Positions 54,761-64,000 of a DNA stretch of 64,000 nt are shown here, piece after piece. The position numbers were made by a program, and so were the translations under genes. The stretch comes from Ianthella basta (Eukaryota; Porifera; Demospongiae; Verongiida; Ianthellidae), in assembly GCA_964019415.1 (NCBI GenBank), contig OZ025888.1, positions 2,813,819 through 2,877,818 of the forward strand, written 5' to 3'. The notes below the pieces were generated by a model. The model was not told the DNA's origin. It ran no database searches and saw only the letters and a list, made by a program, of their open reading frames with translations. Each line of letters begins with the position of its first letter. Position 1 is the first letter of the stretch.

Positions 54761-54939
54761 ACATTCCTGCTAATTGGGTGCCATTATTTGATTTTTGCTC
54801 TGTATATTCGGCATACTATTATATTATATTAAACAAACGAGTATTCATTGTCATTGCTCCAGAGGAATGCTACATACATATATACTAGAATACCTATGAA
54901 TGCATGAGAGGAATGTAGCATGGCGACGTTGACACTGGC

Positions 54940-54947
54940 TATATAAA
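54940..54947 (+). promoter_or_regulatory. TATA box of the gene at 55011
   Basis: TATATAAA lies 64 bp upstream of the ATG, a plausible distance for a core promoter with a short 5' UTR. Confidence 0.5.
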
Positions 54948-55010
54948 TCCCCTCCATTGGTCGGAGCTAGGAGTTATGAATTGATTCTGATTTGATTTGA
55001 ACACGCAGCG

Positions 55011-55735
55011 ATGGTACTCGTTCTGCTGGTTTTGGCGAGCTTGTTAGCTGGACCGAGCGGTGTTGCATCACGGGCCGATGATTCCCTTGTCCACCCCTAT
55101 ATGCTCCGACTGTACCAAAGAACAACCGACTTGCAGGGCAACATACGGCCAGGAGTCCAACCAGAAGATTTGGCCACGTGGGGGTTTCTAGACAATTTCA
55201 ACGGTTAGTCACAAATCTTCTTGCAAATAGTGGTATAAGAGTGAGTCACTCCTGCAGTATAACCTTCTTCCTTGCAGGTAGCCATGCTGTATCAGCAAAT
55301 GCTCCTTGCCAACAGTCGATGGTGAACAGAGTATCGATGCGTCGTCTGTTTATGTCTTCAAACAGCACCAACATTACCAAAGCGATGTGGACGTTCTTCA
55401 CCAAATTGCGGTCAAGCAGTAGCAGATGTCGTGATGTTACAGCCAAAATTAGTGTTCGGTTGTTAGAAGGCGACCAGAATGTACACACTGTTACACAGCC
55501 AGCTAAACTAGGCTGGGTAGAAGTGAATTTGAGTGCATTCTTCGACTCCTGGCTGGACTCTCATCGGCGGTTGGAATCACTTGAGATTGAAACAAGCCTA
55601 ATCTGCAGACAGTGCACAGCCAAGCAACTACCATATTTAAAGCTTATGGACCTCGGGCTAATGGGGCAGACATCACGCTTACAGCACAAGAACTTACAAC
55701 CACTGCTAGCTCTTCACATGTACGACCCAGCGGTG
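55011..55735 (+). CDS. Secreted protein, probable TGF-beta family propeptide (5' exons)
   Basis: Exon 1 (55011-55203) starts MVLVLLVLASLLAGPSGVAS, a clear signal peptide, then DDSLVHPYMLRLYQRTTD. Exon 2 (55278-55735) follows a 74-nt intron (GTTAGT...TTGCAG) and joins in frame (phase 1). TGF-beta and BMP propeptides typically have a P-x-(Y/F)-M-L-x-LY-x-R segment near the start and a later G-W-x-x-(F/V)-(D/N)-(V/L) followed by a W-L; here PYMLRLYQRTTD and GWVEVNLSAFFDSWLD fit both. A donor GTAAGT follows the second exon. The mature cystine-knot domain is not visible downstream, so the gene is either longer with large introns or truncated. The family call is based on motif resemblance only. Confidence 0.5.
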
Positions 55736-56756
55736 GTAAGTCTATTGGAACACAACTATGCATGTCTAATTTTCTTTGTGCAGCTACATGGGCCCAAATG
55801 TCTAGCTAGCTAGTCCCATGTAGCTACAAGGAAATTAGGAATGCATAGCAAACTTCACGGCAATGTGGTTCACCATGATGTTGAGTTACTGTTGCTTGTT
55901 TCTATGCTTTTTCTGCTGGCCATTCCTAAATCACTTTTAATTCTAAAGGAATTTTTATACACTAGTTTGTACAGTTTTTGCATATCCAAAGGACTATGGT
56001 TACATCAGATTGATACCAGCGCTGACTAATACCCCTTCCTTAAATTAGCTGAAGATTGTGCAGAGCATTGAGCACAGTTATGCCACTTTAGATGAAGCGA
56101 CCGCCGTGTGTCGTACGGTATACCAGCGCAACAAAATGGCGGCATTGGGGTATCTTTAATACACGGGGAGGACAAATTTCCTGCCCGCTCCAGCGCTGTA
56201 CTTGTCGGATTGTCACCGGCGCTCAGATCCTAGTCCTTGAGCTAGGTACATAAGTCCTTGTACACGACTTTGGTCTGTAGGTGTCCTGTGTCGTGCGCTA
56301 GGAGCGCGCAAATATTCGGTGGGAAGGAGAACAAGAATAATATGAAAAGACAAAATGGGGTACGAGCAGCCTATGACGCTTTTCTCTTACGAGCACTCCA
56401 GGTTGCCTTTGGGTACGCTGCCGTCGTCAATACATCAAAAGAAGCCTATCCATGGCCTTTAATTGTTCTTTGCCACTGCCGTTAGGCTAGTTTCACTGAA
56501 GCGCCCTAATTGCCGAGCGGCGAGCGTAAGCGAGCGAAGCGAGGCTAATGATCGCTGTCTATTCGAGCCTCGGCGATATATATCCGATATTTGTATCGCA
56601 CGACAGGGGCCTGCACATGTGACTCCGTCACGTGACGGCTCGTCTTTTCAGAGGGTGCTTCTGCTCCTGTTCGGCCGCTCATCTTTGCCGGTATGCTCCC
56701 GCGGATCAGGGGCACAGAAGGAGAGGGAAGGCACAGATGGGAATGGAAACGACGCG
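55736..56756. other. No supported feature
   Basis: Presumed intron or intergenic DNA. GCGAGCG repeats occur near 56520-56545. No exon with convincing splice sites was recognised. Confidence 0.35.
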
Positions 56757-56830
56757 CAGTGGCGGATCCAGGGTTGTGCCTGGGGTGCCCAGGCACCACC
56801 TTTGGCCTTGGGTACATACATACAGGTGTG
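56757..56830. repeat. Solo hAT-like terminus
   Basis: CAGTGGCGGATCCAGGG is typical of hAT-type element ends in animals. No partner end was found nearby, so this is a fragment at best. Confidence 0.35.
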
Positions 56831-57109
56831 TTCTGATATACTGTAAGACACTAGCTACGTGGATATTATATTAATTATGTATTATCAAGGTTGAACTTTA
56901 CAAACGTTGGCAGTGAAGTGTACAATGTTTGTGCTAGCCTAGAGCTAAACAGTGTAGGCATGAATGTGGGTGTGGTGGTTTGCAGACAGCGATGTATAGT
57001 CAACAGCTATGGTAAGTATTGCCACTGCAGTTGATCTTAGTGGTTTGCTAGGGTCTAATGGCACAGCAAGATGGCTACATAAGAGATGAATTATCCCAAA
57101 GAATATGGA

Positions 57110-57713
57110 GCCTGAAAGATATATAACATTCGGAACTACACATGGTAAGGAAAGAAGGGGGGAAGGAAAATGGCAGTGAATCGGACCAGCACCGGCAACC
57201 TCCAGATCTTCAGCCAACCCTTTAGCAACCGGGTCACTGGTCACCGCCAACAGCTACTGATCCATTCCCTCCGTATATACCGATGTGGGCGGGCTCTATC
57301 CAGAGCCTCCTTTGAAACTCCCACAACCAGGAACTGACTAATCAGTGACACTCGGAAATGCTAATTAAGATGGTCTATGTACCATGGTGACACGAATGAA
57401 AGATAACATTCAGAACTACACATGGTAAGGAAAGAAGGGGAAGGGAAAAGTGGCAGTGAACCGGACCAGCACCGGCAACCTCCACATCTGTAGCCGACCC
57501 TTTAGCAGCCGGGTCACTGGTCATCAGTGGCTGTTGGCGGTGACCAGTGACCCGGCTGCTAAAGGGTTGGCTAAAGATATGGAGGTTGCTGGTGCTGGTC
57601 CGGTTCACTGCCATTTTCCCCTTCCCCCCCCCCCCCCCCCTTCTTTCTTTACCATGTGTAGTTCCAAACGTTATCTTTCATTTGTGTCACCATGGTACAT
57701 ACACCATCTTAAT
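57110..57713. mobile_element. Foldback family R, two adjacent copies
   Basis: 57365-57713 is a long inverted repeat whose arms of about 160 bp run from ATTAAGATGGTCTATGTACC to its inverse and meet around TCAGTGGCTGTTGGCGG. 57110-57364 is a partial copy of the arm plus the GATGTGGGCGGGCTC module. A C homopolymer (about 57623-57641) interrupts the right arm. The same family received the Gypsy element at 20118. Confidence 0.85.
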
Positions 57714-57963
57714 ATGGAGCCTGCAACTGATACTTACATGGAAACACATAAAGAATTCGAAGAGGAGGAGGTCCTAGATTTTAGAGCACAACAAAGTAGA
57801 TTGAGTAGCAAGCAATTTGTAGGAACCACCTGGTGGAAAGAGAAGATAGTGCACAGCAAAGCAGGGAGATGGACAAATTGTAAGGCTGTACCTGTAGGCG
57901 TACAGGAGAAGCTGAATAGTCAGAATGGTTACGCAGTAACTAGTAGGAGGCAGGGCAAATGCT

Positions 57964-58144
57964 GCCAGATGTAGGGATGGTGCAAATGTATTCAAAGTCA
58001 GCGAATGTTAATGATCTGGGTTTTGCATGGACAGGCTGGCCCTCCTCTTTGCATGGACCGGCCCTCCTCCTTGTTCCTACAGTTTTTCTGCCAGGTGGTT
58101 TGCCATGCCCTTCAGAGACACACTGCACCATCCCTACATCTGCC
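57964..58144. mobile_element. MITE family M, copy 2
   Basis: CCAGATGTAGGGATGGTG at the left and CACCATCCCTACATCTG at the right are inverted. The interior matches 621-842 without the C homopolymer. Confidence 0.75.
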
Positions 58145-58189
58145 CTTGTTTTTGGAGGAAACAATATAGCACACCTAGCAATCTTTTAG

Positions 58190-59639
58190 CCCCCCTTCCA
58201 CAAAAACAAAGGCCTAATCGGGAAAAATGAATAGTTGTATAAAGGCAAATGATGAGAGCTTTAATATCAAGGCGAGCACATTTCTGCCAGGCCATCCCAA
58301 GCATTGGCCTACATATTCACTATGACGCATTCCTTGTACGGCTTCACCCTAGTATTTTGTAACTTGTATTGTGTAGATTAGTGGTGTATATTGTAACTTA
58401 CACTGTATATACACTACAGAAGCTGCAGTGGATTGAGGCCCACTCCACTTAATCCATTTGTCTGAAATACATGCAAACTAGTACAGTGGCTGTGCTGACT
58501 TGCATGCAGGCTTACATGGCATTTGCAGCTTTCAGTAGCTTCCTTGAGAGCTTCAAATTTTCTTTTGCTCTTCGGAATGCCCTTACGTACATGTCATCAC
58601 TTTCTGATGACCTTCAACAATGATCTAGTGGCTTCTGGCCTCTAATTAACCAACTCTGTGTCTAGCAGAATTTTTGGAGCAAAGTTTCATTCTACCAACA
58701 GCCTCAATGAGTGGATTGAGCTTCCTCCGCACTTCTGCAGTTTGTCTTCCTTCAGCATGTCCACAGCAGCTAAGTTTATGTAATTACCCACAATGCAGTA
58801 GGCAGTCATATTCAGCACAAATAGCTGCTACCTACATATTGGCAAGACTGCTCCACATTTTCTTAGTTTTGTGTGGCTGGCCATACTCCGTGTACAAGGA
58901 TTCAGATACCATGCTGTAGGTATGCCCAAACAGAAAGAATAGAAAGAGCCACAACAATGTACATCCTATCGCTAACATGTTTACAGAGGTCCTATGATAG
59001 CCATGTAGTAAGCAGCCTGAACAGCATTTATTGGACAGAAGCAACTGCAATGTTTAAGATCTGCATACTGCAAAGAAGAACCACTGCAGCCATCAGGATC
59101 AGGAATAGCTATAGTTCCATGACCAAGGCCCACAACTCCCTACCATCTGGACCTAGTACTGGATTAAGCCTAACCACCTTTTCAACTACACCCTCACCCT
59201 TCATCATTATGATTAGTACACATACGTATATAGAACTCACATCATGTCATTACCTGTTCACTTTTGTTCGTGCACCTCTGCCATAGTACCATTGCAAGCC
59301 AACAAGCTAAGCATTCATGCCCTCACTGGCTCGCTCTAGACCAGCACAACCATTGTACACTTCACTGTTAAGACCAATGAGGTTCAAACTCCATATACGT
59401 ATATCCAGGTAGCCTGTGACTTTTAGCAACAGAGTACACCTGTATATGTGTCATGTTGTGCATTAGGCTCTGCAGTTGCTAACTATACAGCCTTTCCTCA
59501 TCAGCACTTTACTCATGTACATGGATGTATGCAGCTTGGTAGACGAATAGCTGGAATGGGTGTGCGGTAGTACATAGTCATACGTGGCAGTCCCTACAAT
59601 AGAGGCCAAAATTTGGACTAGTACAGTAGTAGAAGGCAT
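58190..59639. other. No supported gene
   Basis: A 137-codon frame at 58873-59286 (+) is not recognisable and has no initiator or splice context that I trust. Confidence 0.35.
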
Positions 59640-59875
59640 GGCAAAATGTTGCCGGATGGTGAAAGGTATTCAAAGTCAGCAATGCTGACCTGGGTTGTTG
59701 CATAGACTGACTGTCCCCCTCTTTGCATAGGCCAGCCCTCCACCCTTGTTGCATGGATCACCCCCTCCTTGTTCCTGAGGTTTTTCTGCCAGCTGGTTTT
59801 GCCATGCCCTTCAGTACACACTGCTCTATCCCTATATCTGTCCTTGATTTTGTAGGAAACATTTTTACACACCCT
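59640..59875. mobile_element. MITE family M, copy 3 (diverged)
   Basis: Shares GCAAAATGTTGCCGGATGGTG, the CCAGCCCTCC box, TTTTTCTGCCAG and the GGAAACATTTTTACACACCC tail with 612-870. Part of the left inverted repeat is lost. Confidence 0.7.
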
Positions 59876-61030
59876 TGCCTCTCTTTTTAATGGAATGCAA
59901 ATTACACATGGGCAAGGGCTGGTCTACTTGTAAGGTTTGCAAACAGCAATGGCAACAAATGAATGTGCCCTGAGCATACATTGGCATAGGGGTTCCATAC
60001 ATTGGCATAGGGGTTCATGTGTATACATAGAAGATGCGATTGCATGCATTTGTGTGTAAATAACTACATACGTATGTGCAAAGAACAGCAGTATTGAGGG
60101 GCTGCCACAGACAGCCCCCCAAAAAACACATACACGCATGAAGCTGCCTGGAAAGCAACCAGTTCTCTTGAAAGAAATACTTAACCCTTTCACAACAATC
60201 CAAGCTGGTGCAGTCAATTCCATGTAATGCCAAGTGACAATGAGTCCCTGCTCAAGCTTCCTTGCTTCTGAATTTGTACAGGCAGTGCATTTTTGGGGGT
60301 ACTACACCATCCCTAGTGTCTACATACGTAGCTACTTGATGTCCGGAAATCCCTGGTGCTTTCTAAGGAGAGCAAACTGCCTGCTTAGCTATAGTCACAG
60401 TGCATAACTGACACCTCTGCTCTGTTGTATTGCATTCAGTATACAACCACTCACCACAGCACATGCAGGTAGCTAGTAGAGAGTGTGGCAAATCAAAAAA
60501 GCATTCAACAAAGCATTTTGATAGTTTGGTAGCTAGGGGTGATTTCACTGGATAACTCGAAACTCTTGCAAACCCAATATAATAACATCTTGATGTATCT
60601 TTCAGGACATCGACAATGCTGCATCCACAACTATCTGAACTATTGCACATAGCTACATGGGCAAATGCTAGCAAGCATAATTATAGTTCAAGTTCAGGGG
60701 CATCCCCGGCGCTCCATGAGTTTAACTCAAAATGCTTGTCGGATAATTCCTCCTTTTTAAATTTCCCAAAGTTTAAAAATTGCCAGCTTCAGGGCATTGT
60801 ACATACCTAGTTAGGTAGATCATATCACCACCACACATGCAGTGGTCCGAACGGTGCTCCAACATACTGGATAGTCTTGCCAAGTCCAGAGAAAGCCAGT
60901 CGAGAGCAAGACAAGTTGATAAAAAGGCCAAATTGTGAGTAGCAGCTTTTTGCATCTAGTCCGGTCCGGTTGGTCCGTGCTGGTCCGAAAATGTTAAACA
61001 CGACCCATCGGAATTTGATTTACGGTAAGG
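59876..61030. other. No supported gene
   Basis: Only short unrecognised frames. Presumed intergenic. Confidence 0.35.
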
Positions 61031-61035
61031 TAAAA

Positions 61036-61764
61036 TGGGGTAACTCCGTGAAAACTTAATTTATTGCCGCGTAATTCCAATAGTTGAAAAGCGGCGAATG
61101 CCCGACTTTTTTTTAGCTACTGGTATCTAGTGCTAAGGCGTACACCAAAACTGAAGTGAATTGAGATAATATTTCCCGAGATATCAGCAGAAATGTGACA
61201 ACGATCGTAAAATAGTAGGTGGGGTAACTTCGTGAAAATGGCGGCTATACCGCAATATGTAAGTAACGGTGAAGGAATTGGCTTCATTGCAGAGGAGATG
61301 GGACTAGACAATGAAACTGAGCCTGTGGCCTATCATTCTTGTGGATTCAATACAAAATCAGCTTGTACACGGTTAATAACGCCGTCATTCGACAGCATAC
61401 CTGATGCGGTACCATCTATTAGAAAGATCGAGAGGCTGCTCATTTTGGTGCGTACCTGGCTTACTAGTGGTCATGCAGTCTACACGCAGGTTATATGTAA
61501 CTGATGAAGTACGTTTTGTTGCAGTTTTGCATGCGCTGAGGGAGATAGAGCTAAAACTAAAGGGTTTTTTCGCTGAATTTGCCGTACCCGGAACGCAAGT
61601 TGTTCTCCTGTCGCAGCAAGAAAGAATCGCAGCGGCTCAGAGCCCTGGTGGATGATTCACTATAAAATCAGCATGCTGTGTGCCAGAGTACAACTAGATC
61701 GCCGGTACAATCGCGAAGTTACAGCCATTGGAATTCAAAGTTGCCCCATTCGCGAAGTTACCCC
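61036..61764. mobile_element. Candidate inverted-repeat element with GGGGTAACTTCG ends, upstream of the aminopeptidase gene
   Basis: TGGGGTAACTCCGTGAA at 61036 and GGGGTAACTTCGTGAA at 61221 oppose TTCGCGAAGTTACCCC ending at 61764. A further opposed CGCGAAGTTAC lies near 61711. Frames at 61238-61504 and 61404-61655 fall inside and are not recognisable. The right end lies about 30 bp upstream of the aminopeptidase ATG. Confidence 0.5.
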
Positions 61765-61793
61765 ACGTGACCTTACATATCCGGATAGTAAAA

Positions 61794-62684
61794 ATGTCCG
61801 GCAGACGAGGGAAGTTGTTGCCGAGCCGTGAGGGAGAGCTTTCCACTCTGACCGACGACGATAGTGACCTGGACGAAATACCTCCACGAAACGGGAACAG
61901 TAAGAAACTGAAGTTGTCTCGGAATGAAATCATCGCTATCGTAGTCGGCTGTGTGATCCTTGTGTGTGCCGTCTTCCTCTTTGTGATCATTGGCGTCACC
62001 ACCTCCAGTAGCAGCAGCCAAGCCGGAGCGGCTCCTCAACAGCCGTGGATGAGTGGTCGCCTGCCTGCGTCCATCTCCCCGGAGCTGTACACGATTGATC
62101 TTCAGGTGGATTTGTCTTCCAATGATGTCAGTGGGAGTGTGCAGATAGACACAACAGTGACAACCCCCACTCCTTTCGTAGTTCTGCACGCCAAGGATAT
62201 GTCTATCACGAGTGTGGTAATTTCCCAAGGCGGTAACATGGACATCGTAGAGCAGAAGATGTATCCAAGTAATGAATACTATGTGGTGACGCTTTCTACA
62301 TCAGCCAGTGTTGGTCCTCTACGTATCTCCATGAAGTTTAACTACACACTAGCCAAGGATTTAGCTGGATTCTACAGAAGCTCATATTTGACTTCTTCTG
62401 GTGAACGGAAAGCCCTTGCATGCACGCAGTTTGAAGCAACAAGTGCACGACGAGCGTTTCCATGCTTTGATGAACCTGCATTGAAGGCCAACTTTAGTGT
62501 TTCCATCACCCACGATCCTGCTCTAAGAGCTGTATCTAATATGCCAATGAAGAGCACAGAGACAGTTCAGGGTAGTCTTCGCAAGACCACATTCAATACA
62601 TCTGTTCAGATGAGCACCTACCTAGTTGCCTTTGTTGTTTCAGATTTCGAGCACAAATCAAACATTACTGCTGGTCACCCTAAG
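61794..62684 (+). CDS. M1 aminopeptidase (aminopeptidase N-like), exon 1
   Basis: This exon encodes 297 codons starting MSGRRGKLLPSREGELST. A short cytosolic tail with a basic cluster (KKLKLSRN) precedes one membrane span, IIAIVVGCVILVCAVFLFV, giving the type II topology of aminopeptidase N. A Ser-rich stalk follows, then LPASISPELYTIDLQVDLSS, which begins the M1 N-terminal beta domain, and CTQFEATSARRAFPCFDEPA, the conserved substrate-binding surface motif of the family. The exon ends in phase 0 at AAG before GTATGT. The enzyme removes N-terminal residues from peptides outside the cell and uses zinc. I chose this ATG because it is the first one that leaves the membrane segment near the N-terminus. 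Confidence 0.92.
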
Positions 62685-63041
62685 GTATGTACTTTAATTG
62701 ATGTCAGTATGTTCAGACATATCAACTTCTATGGACCTGGCTTCATTCCCCAGGGAACCTATTAAGTATGTTGTGCCTCATTGTGGGATGAGAGTGCATT
62801 TGTTGGTACAAGTGCTAACCTTGGCACGAGCCTGTCAAGTGAACTGTATGCTCTCTATCCCTGTCCATATGTGCCCTCCTCTTGTGGGATATCATTCCCT
62901 TTCCTATACAGTTAGGAAGCTATTCATACCTATAGATAGCACTTTCATCTTCCTTGTTTTATATACCCTGTTTTTGCTCACTTCCTGTTTTGTGGTTGTG
63001 GTGTCTTGCATGCGTAATTTGCCTCTCTGTGACTGCTCCAG

Positions 63042-63162
63042 ATTTCAGTGTGGTCCAAGCCTGGTGCCCTGGATCATGCTGAGTATGCTTTGGATGTGGC
63101 TACTAAAGTGCTTAAGCACTATGAGGAGTTCTTCAACATCCCTTACCCACTTCCTAAACAAG
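63042..63162 (+). CDS. M1 aminopeptidase, exon 2
   Basis: Encodes ISVWSKPGALDHAEYALDVA and HYEEFFNIPYPLPKQ, the segment just before the catalytic domain in M1 enzymes. The exon is preceded by CTGCTCCAG and followed by GTGTGT; it joins exon 1 in phase 0 and exon 3 in phase 1. Confidence 0.9.
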
Positions 63163-63604
63163 GTGTGTATACAAGTTGTGTATACAAGGTGTGTATGTTA
63201 GGTCAAACGAAGTGTAGAGGAACAATGTGCTGCCTGCACATTAACATTACCTACAGTACATGGTTACCACCAAACTAGTGCTTCCACAGCATTGCTCTAC
63301 ACAGTGTATTACAATGCATGGCTTCACGATGTGATGCAGTGCAATGTACTTCATATCATGATACTGAGCACCAAGCCTCCTAGGTACTGTACACTTACGT
63401 ATGGACTAGTGAGAGTATATATGTACATATGGTCTGGTAGGGAATGAGAGGGTGCTTAATGAAGGTGCTGAGGCATCTGTCAACTGCCGGGCATTAACAA
63501 CTAGAATGATGAAGGGTGTCACATTCCTAGCTCCTGGTTTTGGCCAAAAGTACGCTTTAATGGTGTTGCTGTATCTGATCCAGTGTTTTATATCCATTCC
63601 ACAG

Positions 63605-63873
63605 ACTTGTTTGCCATTCCTGATTTTGCTGCTGGTGCCATGGAGAATTGGGGTCTTATTACTTACCGTGAGACAGCCATGCTGTACAACCCAGAGACAG
63701 ATCCTGCCTGGGCTAAGCAGCGAGTGGCTGTAGTGGTGGCCCATGAACTAGCCCATCAGTGGTTTGGCAACCTTGTGACTATGAAGTGGTGGAACGACCT
63801 GTGGCTTAATGAGGGCTTCGCATCATATGTTGAGTACCTGGGTGCTGATTATGCAGATAGATCCTTGCATCTG
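63605..63873 (+). CDS. M1 aminopeptidase, exon 3 (catalytic site)
   Basis: Encodes the exopeptidase motif GAMENWG and the zinc motif [10 protein letters not shown], with the third ligand in WLNEGFASY 18 residues after the second His (HExxH-x18-E). All three zinc ligands and the catalytic Glu are present. The exon starts after CCATTCCACAG and ends at CTG before GTGAGC. The rest of the gene lies beyond the window. Confidence 0.95.
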
Positions 63874-64000
63874 GTGAGCTGGGTGCCGTTGCATTCTCGG
63901 GTATATGCTGTCCATTATTCCGTGTAACAGCTATTTGTACAGTGGATTGTTTGTATTACGGGGCCGTATGTACTGTATGCACTTTAATTTACAAAATGAG

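Overview
The window is eukaryotic nuclear DNA from an invertebrate animal, most likely an early-branching metazoan; a sponge is my best guess, but this is an inference. The grounds are short GT-AG introns, animal gene families (a type II membrane M1 aminopeptidase, a fibronectin type III module bounded by phase-1 introns, a secreted protein resembling a TGF-beta family propeptide), and a dense mix of LINEs, Penelope-like, Ty3/Gypsy, Tc1, Ginger-like and many short inverted-repeat elements. I see nothing bacterial: no operons, no CRISPR array, no rRNA gene.

Layout. 1-2.9 kb: nested direct repeats and a 116-bp palindrome. 2.9-6.2 kb: a broken 5'-truncated LINE. 6.4-9.8 kb: the tail of a second LINE-like family, duplicated and interleaved with a long foldback element. 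9.8-17 kb: mostly unassigned DNA with a 188-codon minus-strand ORF carrying an RNxLVHG (HEPN-like) motif, a dead Tc1 element and foldback MITEs. 17.1-25.2 kb: at least four minus-strand host exons of one symmetric phase class. A 7.7-kb intron between two of them holds an LTR-element remnant with a nested MITE, and a Ty3/Gypsy fossil that landed inside a foldback element. 25.5-32.7 kb: three inverted-repeat elements of one style (TAGTC ends, 8-9 bp target duplications), Penelope and LINE pieces, and two FN3 exons whose splice donor was hit by a 967-bp insertion. 35.35-40.24 kb: a 4.9-kb element of the same TAGTC style, enclosing a 22-bp minisatellite, R2-type (RLE) LINE pieces and the start of a RecQ-like helicase ORF. 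41.4-48.4 kb: a Ginger-like DNA transposon with a spliced minus-strand gene running from integrase to Ulp1-type protease, including four tandemly duplicated exons. 50.1-53.2 kb: a full-length RTE-type LINE with one intact 952-codon ORF and clean 12-bp target duplications. 55.0-55.7 kb: host gene start with TATA box and signal peptide. 57-61 kb: foldbacks and MITEs. 61.8-63.9 kb: first three exons of an aminopeptidase N gene that runs off the window.

The host genes are unrelated single genes. What links the window is repeated insertion of elements into one another, which allows relative dating. The most unusual items are the TAGTC inverted-repeat family with hairpin ends (one member enclosing RecQ-like sequence), the Ginger-like gene with duplicated linker exons, the intact RTE LINE with its empty site preserved next door, and the splice-junction insertion in the FN3 gene.
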